Shown: piece after piece, positions 16,363 through 24,697 of the stretch
Position numbering within the stretch: the first letter of the stretch is position 1
How the letters are laid out: each line of letters opens with the position of its first letter
Source: an uncultured Alphaproteobacteria bacterium
GTDB lineage: Bacteria; Pseudomonadota; Alphaproteobacteria; HIMB59; GCA-002718135
Reading direction: 5' to 3'
Assembly: GCA_902560675.1 (NCBI GenBank)
Contig: CACEMP010000012.1
Location: 1-41,758, forward strand
DNA length: 41,758 nucleotides
Made by a program: the position numbers and the translations under genes
The notes under the pieces: generated by a model
What the model was told of the DNA's origin: nothing
Database searches by the model: none
What the model saw: only the letters and a program-made list of their open reading frames with translations

Positions 16363-16384
16363 AAAAATTTAATAGTAGAGATTC

Positions 16385-17068
16385 ATGAAACTAAAAATGC
16401 TTATCGTCGAAGATGAAGAAGCATTACTAGATCTTCTTAAATTTAATTTTAATAAAGAAGGATATAAAATAGATACTGCAACGGACGGTGAAACTGCTTT
16501 AGAAAAAATATTATATAAACCACCTGACATAATTATTCTTGATTGGATGTTACCTAAACTATCAGGAATTGAACTTTGTAGAAGAATTAGAAAAAATAAA
16601 GAACATAAGAATATTCCTATCATAATGTTAACAGCAAAAGGTGAAGAAGAAGATAAACTTCGCGGCTTAGAAACTGGAGCAGATGATTATATAACAAAAC
16701 CTTTTTCGGTTAACGAATTAGTGGCAAGAGTAAAAGCTGTTCTTCGACGAATTAGACCAATGTTTGTTGATGAAGTTTTAACTTATAAAGGAATAGTAAT
16801 TGACCTTGTATCTCACTCAGCATCACGAGATGGAGAAACACTTCATCTTGGTCCAACAGAATTTAATTTATTAGCTTTCTTCATGGAAAATATTGGTCGT
16901 GTCTTTAGCCGTGAACAATTACTAAATCATGTTTGGAAAAATGATGCCTATGTAGAACCTCGAACAGTTGATGTTCATATAAGAAGACTGCGAAAGGCCA
17001 TTAATAATGACGTAAAAGAAGATTTTATAAGAACCGTGAGATCAGCAGGATATTGTTTTGGCTCGTAA
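16385..17068 (+). CDS. phoB: Phosphate response regulator PhoB
   Basis: This 227-residue OmpR/PhoB-type regulator has a receiver domain with acidic pocket EDEE (residues 9-12), phosphoacceptor Asp53 in IIILDWMLPKLSG, Lys in DDYITKPFS near residue 104, then a winged-helix DNA-binding domain with GPTEFNLLAFFM and VDVHIRRLRKAIN. The WMLP segment and the overall similarity to PhoB, together with its place after phoU, support the name. Its kinase PhoR is encoded at the other end of the pst cluster. A Pho-box-like repeat lies 22 bases before its start. Confidence 0.95.
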   Translation: MKLKMLIVEDEEALLDLLKFNFNKEGYKIDTATDGETALEKILYKPPDIIILDWMLPKLSGIELCRRIRKNKEHKNIPIIMLTAKGEEEDKLRGLETGADDYITKPFSVNELVARVKAVLRRIRPMFVDEVLTYKGIVIDLVSHSASRDGETLHLGPTEFNLLAFFMENIGRVFSREQLLNHVWKNDAYVEPRTVDVHIRRLRKAINNDVKEDFIRTVRSAGYCFGS

Positions 17069-17122
17069 TTAAGCCATAAATTTCACTTATACAAATCACT
17101 ATTCAAACTATAAAACTATCTT

Positions 17123-18670
17123 ATGAAGAGTCTTTTTAGATCATTCTTTACTGTCAGCTTTTATACATTTTTAAGTAGAGTATTAGGTTTTATCCGAGAC
17201 ATATTAATAGCAAGATATCTTGGATCGACAGTCATTGCTGACGCATTCTTCGTAGCATTTCGTATTCCTAATTTCTTTCGCCGTGTTCTGGCAGAAGGAG
17301 CATACAGTGCTGCATTAATCCCAGTTTTCTCTGGTGTTGTTCTCAATCCAAAAGATGACCGCGAGGCTTCTGATTTTGTTGAAAACACAACCTCCATGTT
17401 ACTATTTGCTACGCTAGTTTTAACGATCCTTTTTTTCTTTGGAATGCCTTATATCATTCAAGTATTAGCCCCTGGTTTTACAGATAATAAAGAAGCGTAT
17501 GAATTAGCCGTCCATTTTGGAAAAATTATATTCCCCTATCTTATCTTTATTTCTCTTGCTGCTCACTTTGCTTCTATTAATAATGTGCATGAACGTTTTG
17601 CAGCCGGTGCATTTGCTCCAGCGATACTTAACATTAGCTTTATACTTTCCTTATTTATCTTAACTCCACTATTACCAAGTGCAGGACACGCATTATCCTA
17701 TGGAGTACTTATTGGAGGTGTCTTACAATTTTTATATTTATATCGATCTGTTCTAAAATTTTATCGTCCACGTCTTCGTATTCCTGTTTTAAATGAAAAG
17801 CTAAAAAACTTTTTTCGATTATTTTTACCAGGTATTGTTGGATCAGGTGTTATCCAATTAAATATCGTTATTGGAACAATCATTGCTTCTTTCTTACCTG
17901 TAGGTGCCATTAGTCATATTTATTATGCTGATCGACTCAACCAACTACCACTTGCCATTTTTGGGATAGCACTTGGAATAGTTTTATTACCCAATCTGTC
18001 AAAAGCCATTAAACAGTCTGATCAAGAAACAATACACAACATTCAAAATAGATCTATTGAATTTTCTTTATTAATATCTTTGCCATCAGCAATTGGATTA
18101 TTTATTTTAGCTGAACCTATAATTTATATTTTATTTGAGCGCGGTGCATTTTTACAAGAAGATACTTTTTATACTGCTAGAGTTCTTGGATACTTTGCTT
18201 TAGGATTACCAGCTTATATAATTATTAAAGTTCTTGTTTCTTGTTTCTTTGCTCGAGAAGATACGAAAACACCACTTTATATTTCCATAGTAAGTGTCAT
18301 TAGCAATATTGTACTCTCCTTATTATTAATTCAGTCGATGCGTGAAATGGGTATAGCTTTAGCCACCGCTATAAGCGCTTGGATCAATGCTTTATTACTC
18401 TATGTTATGTTGTCTCTAAAAAATAATATCAAATTTGACAGTGTATTAATAAGTAATTCAATAAAGATTTTAACAAGCTCCATAGTCCTCGTTTTAGGGA
18501 TATACGGCTTAAAAGTAATCATCTTTGAGGATTTTGTTAGTAATTCAATTCTTATAAATTCTTTATTTTTACTTCTAACAATTTTTTTGACTATAATTAT
18601 TTATCTTGGCTTAGTAATTATGTTAAAAGTTCTAACTATTAACCAACTAAGACAATATTTAAAAAAATAA
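17123..18670 (+). CDS. murJ: Lipid II flippase MurJ
   Basis: This 515-residue MOP-superfamily membrane protein has about 14 helices and flips lipid II for peptidoglycan synthesis. The start [19 protein letters not shown] and [20 protein letters not shown] are typical MurJ motifs with conserved arginines; [14 protein letters not shown] [10 protein letters not shown] (near residue 338) and [15 protein letters not shown] (near 377) also fit. The first two thirds use CGT and CGA arginine codons and more C or G at third positions than neighbouring genes. A candidate -10, TATAAA (17109-17114), lies so close to the ATG that the mRNA could have almost no leader. trpS follows after one base. Confidence 0.95.
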   Translation: MKSLFRSFFTVSFYTFLSRVLGFIRDILIARYLGSTVIADAFFVAFRIPNFFRRVLAEGAYSAALIPVFSGVVLNPKDDREASDFVENTTSMLLFATLVLTILFFFGMPYIIQVLAPGFTDNKEAYELAVHFGKIIFPYLIFISLAAHFASINNVHERFAAGAFAPAILNISFILSLFILTPLLPSAGHALSYGVLIGGVLQFLYLYRSVLKFYRPRLRIPVLNEKLKNFFRLFLPGIVGSGVIQLNIVIGTIIASFLPVGAISHIYYADRLNQLPLAIFGIALGIVLLPNLSKAIKQSDQETIHNIQNRSIEFSLLISLPSAIGLFILAEPIIYILFERGAFLQEDTFYTARVLGYFALGLPAYIIIKVLVSCFFAREDTKTPLYISIVSVISNIVLSLLLIQSMREMGIALATAISAWINALLLYVMLSLKNNIKFDSVLISNSIKILTSSIVLVLGIYGLKVIIFEDFVSNSILINSLFLLLTIFLTIIIYLGLVIMLKVLTINQLRQYLKK

Positions 18671-18671
18671 A

Positions 18672-19679
18672 ATGGAAAAACCGACAAAAAGAATCCTATC
18701 AGGAGTACAACCTTCTGGCGATCTACATTTAGGTAATTATCTTGGTGCTATAAAAAATTTTGTTACATTGCAAAAAGAATATGAATGTTTTTTTTGTGTT
18801 GTTGACCTTCACGCTATTACTGTTTGGCAAGATCCAAAAGTTTTGGTCAACAAAACAAGAGAAGTAACTGCTGCTTTTATAGCTTCTGGAATCGATCCAA
18901 AAAAAAATAATATATTTGTACAATCACAAGTTCCTCAGCATGCACAGCTTGCTTGGATATTTAATTGTGTTGCTAGAATGGGATGGCTGAATCGCATGAC
19001 ACAATTTAAAGACAAGGCAGGAAAGAATAGTGAGAATGTGTCAGTTGGATTATTTTCTTATCCAACATTAATGGCAGCAGATATTTTAATTTATCTAGCT
19101 ACTCATGTTCCAGTTGGAGATGATCAAAAACAACACCTAGAATTAACAAGAGACATTGCGCAAAAATTTAATAATGATTTCAATACTGAACTATTTCCTA
19201 TACCCGAACCTCTCATATTTGGTGAAGCAACAAGAGTTATGAGCCTGCGCGATGGTTCTAAAAAAATGAGTAAATCAGATCCATCTGATTATTCAAGAAT
19301 AATGTTAACTGATAAAGCAGAAGATATTTCACAAAAAATTAAAAAAGCAAAGACAGATGCAGAGCCGCTACCTCAAAATAAAGAGAGTATTAAAGAGAGA
19401 CCAGAGGTTGAAAATTTAATATCAATATACGCATCTTTACAAGATATCTCTATTGATCAAGTTATATCTGAGTTTAGCGGCAAAGAGTTTTCGGTTTTTA
19501 AAAAAAATTTAGCTGATTTAGCTGTATCTAAGTTGGAGCCAATTACCTCTGAAATGAATAAATTAATGGATGATAGATCTTATATTGATTCCATACTAAA
19601 TAAGGGAAAAGATAAAGCAATTAGTGTAGCTGAGCCTGTTTTAACAAAAACAAAAGAAATTATTGGTTTTTTGCCTTAG
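18672..19679 (+). CDS. trpS: Tryptophanyl-tRNA synthetase
   Basis: This 335-residue class I aminoacyl-tRNA synthetase attaches tryptophan to tRNA-Trp in the cytosol. The HIGH-type motif appears as [13 protein letters not shown] (residues 15-27), and the KMSKS loop as [16 protein letters not shown] (about 197-212). [28 protein letters not shown] between them is typical of bacterial TrpRS. The length is normal. The ATG lies one base after the murJ stop, an arrangement also common in other Alphaproteobacteria, so the two form an operon. The following 73 bp are A+T-rich and contain no strong terminator. Confidence 0.97.
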   Translation: MEKPTKRILSGVQPSGDLHLGNYLGAIKNFVTLQKEYECFFCVVDLHAITVWQDPKVLVNKTREVTAAFIASGIDPKKNNIFVQSQVPQHAQLAWIFNCVARMGWLNRMTQFKDKAGKNSENVSVGLFSYPTLMAADILIYLATHVPVGDDQKQHLELTRDIAQKFNNDFNTELFPIPEPLIFGEATRVMSLRDGSKKMSKSDPSDYSRIMLTDKAEDISQKIKKAKTDAEPLPQNKESIKERPEVENLISIYASLQDISIDQVISEFSGKEFSVFKKNLADLAVSKLEPITSEMNKLMDDRSYIDSILNKGKDKAISVAEPVLTKTKEIIGFLP

Positions 19680-19741
19680 TAATTCCCAATTTTTTTATTT
19701 TTTTCATTAAAATTCATACGAAAGACATATTAATAACTATA

Positions 19742-19747
19742 TATAAT
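19742..19747 (+). promoter_or_regulatory. Candidate -10 element before the Nfu gene
   Basis: A perfect TATAAT lies five bases before the ATG at 19753. The predicted transcription start would fall at or near the ATG, implying a leaderless message. No good -35 hexamer is seen at standard spacing, and such hexamers arise easily in A+T-rich DNA. Confidence 0.3.
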
Positions 19748-19752
19748 ATGAT

Positions 19753-20316
19753 ATGTTTATACAAACTGAACAAACACCCAATCCACAAACTTTAAAGTTT
19801 CTACCTGGTAAAGTGGTTATGGAGAATGGGACAGCTTTTTTTCAAAATGTAGAAGAAGCCAACAATTCACCATTTGCAAAGAGACTTTTCAAAGTTGAAG
19901 GCGTGGAAGGTGTATTCTTCGGAAGTGATTTCATAACAATTACAAAAAATCAATCTATTGATTGGCAGATTATGAAACCATTGGTTCTTGGATCAATTAT
20001 TGATCATTACAATTCTGGAGAAGATACAATTATTACTGTAAAAATGAATGAAAATAATTCTTTAGAAAAGAATGATGATGACTCAGACATTGTTAAGCAA
20101 ATTAAAGAACTTTTGGACTCTAGAGTAAGACCAGCAGTAGCTATGGATGGTGGAGATATTATATATAACAGCTTTAAAGATGGTATAGTTTATCTTCATA
20201 TGCAAGGAGCATGTTCTGGTTGCCCAAGTTCAACTGCAACATTGAAAATGGGAATTGAAAACATGTTGAAACATTACATACCTGAAGTGCAAGAAGTGAG
20301 ACCAATAGATGCATAA
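19753..20316 (+). CDS. nfu: Nfu-type iron-sulfur cluster scaffold/carrier
   Basis: This 187-residue protein has two parts. The N-terminal Nfu_N domain begins FIQTEQTPNPQTLKFLPGKVV (residues 2-22), and the C-terminal NifU-like domain runs from about residue 115, with RPAVAMDGGDI and the cluster-ligating pair Cys154/Cys157 in GACSGCPSSTATLKMGIENML. This layout is shared by mitochondrial NFU1 and alphaproteobacterial homologues, which deliver 4Fe-4S clusters to target enzymes. MiaB at 23396 is a plausible client. The gene starts 73 bp after trpS and overlaps the Bax-like gene by eight bases. Confidence 0.93.
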   Translation: MFIQTEQTPNPQTLKFLPGKVVMENGTAFFQNVEEANNSPFAKRLFKVEGVEGVFFGSDFITITKNQSIDWQIMKPLVLGSIIDHYNSGEDTIITVKMNENNSLEKNDDDSDIVKQIKELLDSRVRPAVAMDGGDIIYNSFKDGIVYLHMQGACSGCPSSTATLKMGIENMLKHYIPEVQEVRPIDA

Positions 20317-21271
20317 ATTATTAAATATTTTTTGTTTTCCATTATTTATTTGTGGATCAATTGTATTGGCCAATGGTTTGTTAGGCTATAATGTCAAGAC
20401 TGAACATGATTTTAATTCTCAAACTTCAAATCAAATAAATACTCTTTACTCTGAAAAAGAGATTACACTTAAAGGACCTCCAGTATCTGAAGTAGTTAGT
20501 GACAAACTTAATATAAAAATTAAACAGAAACCAATTAATCCTCAAATCATTTCAAAGATTGATAATAATTTAAACCTTAGCTTAAAAAATAACATCTCAA
20601 ATCTCTCAGATACCGACTTTGATCATTTAAATTCTTCTAAAAAGAAATTTGTAAAAATTGTTTTGCCTATAATTATCAATGAAAATCAAAATATTTTGAT
20701 TACTAGAAATTTTACATCTGGTCTGAAAAATAAATTGCAAACTTTTAAAACCTTAACAAATAATGAAATAGAAAAACTATATTACACTGCAAAAAAATAT
20801 AATATTTCTATTAAAAACAAGCATAAGCTAGATATTGTAGATGAAATACTTAATAATGTTGATGTAATACCGAATTCTATTGCATTAGCACAAGCTGCAA
20901 TTGAGAGTGGATGGGGAAAATCCAGGTTTGCTACAGAATATAACGCACTTTTTGGCGAATATACATATGATCAAAGTGAAGGAGTAGTACCTTTAGAAAG
21001 AGAATTTGGAGATAAGCATTTGATAAAATCTTTTAGCTCATACGATAATAGTGTTTCTTCTTACTTTAAAAATATTAATTCTCACTATGCATATAGAAAA
21101 TTTAGACAAGTACGCAAAATTATGAGATCTAAAAATAATTTTTCTGATATTGAACTATTAATCGATCATCTTGATTCTTATGCAGCTAATGATAACTATG
21201 TAAGTATTTTAAGTGAAGTAATTAAAAAAAATAAATTCAATAAATTTGATCTTAAAGTCATTTCCTATTAA
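20309..21271 (+). CDS. Bax-like secreted glucosaminidase-family protein
   Basis: This 320-residue protein has an N-terminal hydrophobic export signal (LLNIFCFPLFICGSIVLANG), a poorly conserved Asn/Lys-rich linker to about residue 125, and a glucosaminidase-fold domain. The conserved region reads IPNSIALAQAAIESGWGKSRFATEYNALFGEYT (around 190-222), with the glutamate of AAIESGWG as likely catalytic acid, then SSYDNSVSSYFKNINSHYAYRKFR. These match the E. coli Bax family (PF01832-related), expected to cut peptidoglycan in the periplasm. It overlaps nfu by eight bases, although no functional link is obvious. One base separates it from the convergent deacetylase gene, another wall- or glycan-related protein. 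Confidence 0.85.
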   Translation: MHKLLNIFCFPLFICGSIVLANGLLGYNVKTEHDFNSQTSNQINTLYSEKEITLKGPPVSEVVSDKLNIKIKQKPINPQIISKIDNNLNLSLKNNISNLSDTDFDHLNSSKKKFVKIVLPIIINENQNILITRNFTSGLKNKLQTFKTLTNNEIEKLYYTAKKYNISIKNKHKLDIVDEILNNVDVIPNSIALAQAAIESGWGKSRFATEYNALFGEYTYDQSEGVVPLEREFGDKHLIKSFSSYDNSVSSYFKNINSHYAYRKFRQVRKIMRSKNNFSDIELLIDHLDSYAANDNYVSILSEVIKKNKFNKFDLKVISY

Positions 21272-21272
21272 A

Positions 21273-22304
21273 TTAAAAATAAAATTGGTGTCCAAACCAA
21301 CGCCAATTTCCATCTGAATCTTTAGCTGTACAATTTATCCTTGATCTTCCATCTGATAATTCCCTTGATAATCTTATTTCAATTCTTTCGTTAAATTTAA
21401 AAATTTCCCTTTCCACTTGTCCATTCATGTCAAAAATAAAACAATTAAGAGAACTAGCTAGTTTTTCATCTAAAAGAGAAAAACCTATATAAGGTGGATT
21501 CTCAGTTATCTTTGGATTAGATGGAATAAAATCATATACCCCAAGTCCCTTTGCTGAAGCGGCAAATATTACTCTATCTATTTCACCATATTTTTCATTA
21601 AGAGAAAATCTTGGTAAATAATACATGTTTGAAGTTTCATTAATAATTCCAGAATGTTGTCCAAATGCAACTTTAAATTTATACTCCTTAATTAAATTAA
21701 TTATATCAGTATTAGTTTCGCCATAAGGAAATGCAAAAAGAGCTGGAATTTCTCCAAGTTCTTTTAAAAAAATTTTATTTGATACTTCTATTTCTTTTCT
21801 CACTTCCTCTAATTTTATATCTGGCATATGGGCATGTGTATGAGAATGCGCTCCTATAGTAACTCCCTCCTCTTTAAGTTTTCTTATTTGATTCCAATTT
21901 AAATAACTCTTATTATTATTAGCAATAGTTCCAGTCGTTACAAATAGAGTGACAGGTATATTATGTTCTTTAAAAAGTGGCCAACCGATCTCAAAAAATG
22001 ATTTATCAGCATCATCAACACTAATACCTATCGTATTGTTTGGAAGCTCACCATCATTTGCAATTGTGTCTATAATGTATTCAAGCGGTAAAGTATTATA
22101 CTTGTCTTTTATAAATTCATTAATATGGCTTTCGAATTGTTCAATAGTAACACTTGTACTAGGATATTTAGAAACTCCAAATTTATGATACATAAACACT
22201 GTTGCAGAATTCTTTATATTTGCAGCTTGAGCAACCGAAGCTAATACAAAAATTATAGAAATTGATTTCAATATTGATAAGACAATGTATTTATATAATT
22301 TCAT
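21273..22304 (-). CDS. Secreted polysaccharide deacetylase (NodB family, CE4)
   Basis: This 343-residue protein has a signal peptide ending ASVAQA near residue 27. The NodB homology domain follows: VFMYHKFG (38-44), the catalytic/metal pair in GISVDDADKS (Asp97, Asp98), the metal-binding histidines in IGAHSHTHAHM (His153, His157) and ALFAFPYGETN near residue 194. It would remove acetyl groups from peptidoglycan or an exopolysaccharide in the periplasm. The C-terminal 90 residues, rich in Arg and Asp and ending GNWRWFGHQFYF, are not part of the catalytic fold and I do not recognise them. Its ATG abuts the divergent tsaB ATG with no base between. Confidence 0.87.
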   Translation of the reverse strand: MKLYKYIVLSILKSISIIFVLASVAQAANIKNSATVFMYHKFGVSKYPSTSVTIEQFESHINEFIKDKYNTLPLEYIIDTIANDGELPNNTIGISVDDADKSFFEIGWPLFKEHNIPVTLFVTTGTIANNNKSYLNWNQIRKLKEEGVTIGAHSHTHAHMPDIKLEEVRKEIEVSNKIFLKELGEIPALFAFPYGETNTDIINLIKEYKFKVAFGQHSGIINETSNMYYLPRFSLNEKYGEIDRVIFAASAKGLGVYDFIPSNPKITENPPYIGFSLLDEKLASSLNCFIFDMNGQVEREIFKFNERIEIRLSRELSDGRSRINCTAKDSDGNWRWFGHQFYF

Positions 22305-22919
22305 ATGTTTTTATTTTTAGATGTTATCTCTCCATTACCAGAATTTTTTGTAATTGAAGACAACAAAGTTGTATTTAATAAAAAAATTATAAAATCTGAA
22401 TCAAATAAAATAAGCGATAATATTTTTCAGGTGTACTATGAAATCAATAATGAACTAAATTTAAGTAAATATCTTAAGAAAACTGCAATAACTATTGGTC
22501 CTGGATCTTATACAAGTCTAAGAGTTGGTGCTGCCTTTATATCTGGCCTAAATATTTCAAAAGAAATACAATTTTGTCCAATTTCAATATTGGATATTTT
22601 TAACTTTAAATCAACAATTGTTAATACAGAAGATACAGCAATATTTATTTCTTCATCAAGTAATCAAGACTTCATTTGCACTATGAATAAAGATCAAAAC
22701 GTAGAGTATAAGAAGTACGAAGATGATTTTTATGATTTGCCAAATAATATAAACACCATATTGTATAATTACAAAAAACTTGATTACGAAAAAGATATTT
22801 TACAACAACATAAATTTTCTTTTATAAATGAAATACTTGAAAATCAATCAAAGTTAGATTTTAAAAAAGAAAATATGGTTAAACCAATATACATATCAAA
22901 TAACAAAATATTAAATTGA
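22305..22919 (+). CDS. tsaB: tRNA threonylcarbamoyladenosine protein TsaB
   Basis: This 204-residue protein of the ASKHA fold has the TsaB signature ITIGPGSYTSLRVGAAFISGLN (about residues 62-83), which in bacteria pairs with TsaD and TsaE to make t6A37 in tRNA. The N-terminal FLFLDVISP resembles the usual first strand ILAIDTS, but the Asp-Thr-Ser is altered, which is tolerated because TsaB itself is not the catalyst. The rest is divergent and Asn/Lys-rich. It is the first gene of the long overlapping run and ends in an ATTGA overlap with rimI, a partnership common in bacteria. No leader exists between its ATG and the divergent gene. Confidence 0.85.
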   Translation: MFLFLDVISPLPEFFVIEDNKVVFNKKIIKSESNKISDNIFQVYYEINNELNLSKYLKKTAITIGPGSYTSLRVGAAFISGLNISKEIQFCPISILDIFNFKSTIVNTEDTAIFISSSSNQDFICTMNKDQNVEYKKYEDDFYDLPNNINTILYNYKKLDYEKDILQQHKFSFINEILENQSKLDFKKENMVKPIYISNNKILN

Positions 22920-23392
22920 TTAAAATTAATAAACTTAAAAGAACAGATTTAAGCAAAATAGATTCATTAATATCTGAAGAAAAAGAAGACTATAATTTTT
23001 TCCTCAAGTCTGGGTGGAATTACAAAAGTATACATAATCATTTCCAAAAACAAAACAATTTATCTTTAGGTTGCTTTATTGAAAATGCAATATTAGGTTT
23101 TTTAATTGGCGAAAAAATCAATATAAATGAACAAAACGTCTTGGATGTACATATTATATATGTATCTGTCAAAAAAAGACGTTACAATATTGGATCTAAA
23201 ATATTAAATTATTTTTTGCAAAATAAGTTCTCTACTAAAATATCAAAGATATATGTAGAGGTTGCAGAAAATAACATGGAAGCAATTAAATTTTATGAAA
23301 AAAACAACTTTGTTTTTTATAAATTTAGACATAATTATTATATCAATGAAAATAAAAGTATAAATGCTAAATGTTATTATAAGAATATTTAA
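22916..23392 (+). CDS. rimI: GNAT acetyltransferase, RimI-like
   Basis: This 158-residue GNAT-fold protein shows the acetyl-CoA-binding region VSVKKRRYNIGSKILNYFL (about residues 75-93; R/Q-x-x-G-x-G/A pattern partly degenerate) followed by IYVEVAENNMEAIKFYEKNNF (about 105-125), the classic RimI end. RimI acetylates the N terminus of ribosomal protein S18, and it often follows tsaB as here. The start is TTG at 22916, within ATTGA that also holds the tsaB stop. No ATG lies near the homologous start. A general protein acetyltransferase role remains possible. Confidence 0.85.
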   Translation: MIKINKLKRTDLSKIDSLISEEKEDYNFFLKSGWNYKSIHNHFQKQNNLSLGCFIENAILGFLIGEKININEQNVLDVHIIYVSVKKRRYNIGSKILNYFLQNKFSTKISKIYVEVAENNMEAIKFYEKNNFVFYKFRHNYYINENKSINAKCYYKNI

Positions 23393-23395
23393 TTT

Positions 23396-24697
23396 ATGAG
23401 TGAAAAGTATATTTATATAAAATCATATGGATGTCAGATGAATGTTTATGATAGCGACCGTATGAAAGATCTTTTTTCTGATAAAGGATACAAAATAACA
23501 AAAGATATTTCTAAGGCAAACATAACAATTCTAAATACTTGTCATATTCGTGAAAAGGCAGTTGAGAAGGTATACTCAGACATTGGAAGGATTAAAAAAA
23601 TAAAAAATAACAAAAACAATATGAAACTTGTTGTTGCAGGCTGTGTAGCTCAAGCCGAGGGTAATGAAATAAAAAAAAGATCACCTATAGTTGATTTTGT
23701 AGTAGGTCCTCAATCTTACCACGAGCTTCCAGATATGATAGATAATTTAAAAAAGCCTTTAAGTAGTGAATTTCTTCAAAATGAAAAATTTAAAAATCTA
23801 ATCTATAATTCTTCAAAACAATCATCAGAGTTCTTATCAATTCAAGAGGGTTGTGATAAATTCTGTTCATTTTGTGTGGTGCCATACACAAGGGGGCCTG
23901 AATTTTCGAGACCAATTGAAGATATAATTAATGAAACAAAAAAATATGCTTCTTCCGGAATCAAGGAAATAATTCTTCTTGGCCAAAATGTTAATGCATA
24001 TCATGGAATTTCTAAAGATGGAAAATCTAGAAATTTATCATATTTGATTAATAAAATATCAGAAATAGAAGAAATAAAAAGAATAAGATATATGACATCG
24101 CATCCTATAGATATGGAAGATACATTAATTAATGAACATGCTACTAACTCAAAACTTATGCCTTTTTTACACCTTCCAATACAATCAGGTTCTGATTCAA
24201 TACTAAAAAAAATGAATAGAAAGCACACTGTCGAAGATTATTTAAAAATTGTTGACAAAATTAGAAATGTAAAACCTGATATAGCTTTGTCTTCAGATTT
24301 TATAGTTGGATTTCCAGATGAATCAGATAAAGATTTTGAATACACCATGAAATTTATTGAAAAGGTTAAATTCGTAATAGCGTATTCGTTTATTTATAGT
24401 CCTAGACCAGGTACTCCTGCTCAACACAAAGATAATATTGATAATGCTACTAAGAAAGCGAGATTAAGTGCTCTTCAATCTTTATTAACAGAACAACAAA
24501 TTAACTACAACAAATCTTTTTTGAATAAAGATATGGAGGTATTATTTGAAAAAGAGGGTAGACATAAAAATCAATATATTGGAAGAACAATATATAACCA
24601 GAGCACATTTATAACTTCAGAAGAAAAACTTATTAACAAAATATTACAAGTAAGGATAACTAATTCGACAAATTTTGCACTTGAATGCCAGATTTAA
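23396..24697 (+). CDS. miaB: tRNA-2-methylthio-N6-dimethylallyladenosine synthase MiaB
   Basis: This 433-residue radical-SAM methylthiotransferase modifies A37 of tRNAs. The N-terminal UPF0004 domain begins IKSYGCQMNVYDSDRM, with ILNTCHIREKA and VVAGCVAQAEG supplying the three cysteines of the auxiliary cluster. The radical SAM motif is EGCDKFCSFCVVPYTRG (CX3CX2C, near residue 151). PFLHLPIQSGSDSILKKMNRKH and a C-terminal TRAM region (from about 370) complete the family pattern. LPIQSG and VVPYTRG favour MiaB over RimO. It starts three bases after rimI and overlaps phoH by 13 bases. Confidence 0.96.
   Translation: MSEKYIYIKSYGCQMNVYDSDRMKDLFSDKGYKITKDISKANITILNTCHIREKAVEKVYSDIGRIKKIKNNKNNMKLVVAGCVAQAEGNEIKKRSPIVDFVVGPQSYHELPDMIDNLKKPLSSEFLQNEKFKNLIYNSSKQSSEFLSIQEGCDKFCSFCVVPYTRGPEFSRPIEDIINETKKYASSGIKEIILLGQNVNAYHGISKDGKSRNLSYLINKISEIEEIKRIRYMTSHPIDMEDTLINEHATNSKLMPFLHLPIQSGSDSILKKMNRKHTVEDYLKIVDKIRNVKPDIALSSDFIVGFPDESDKDFEYTMKFIEKVKFVIAYSFIYSPRPGTPAQHKDNIDNATKKARLSALQSLLTEQQINYNKSFLNKDMEVLFEKEGRHKNQYIGRTIYNQSTFITSEEKLINKILQVRITNSTNFALECQI

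Noticed and set aside
19660-19702. Terminator after trpS
   Set aside because: Only a five-base ATTGG/CCAAT pairing with a long loop precedes the T-rich stretch; too weak to call.
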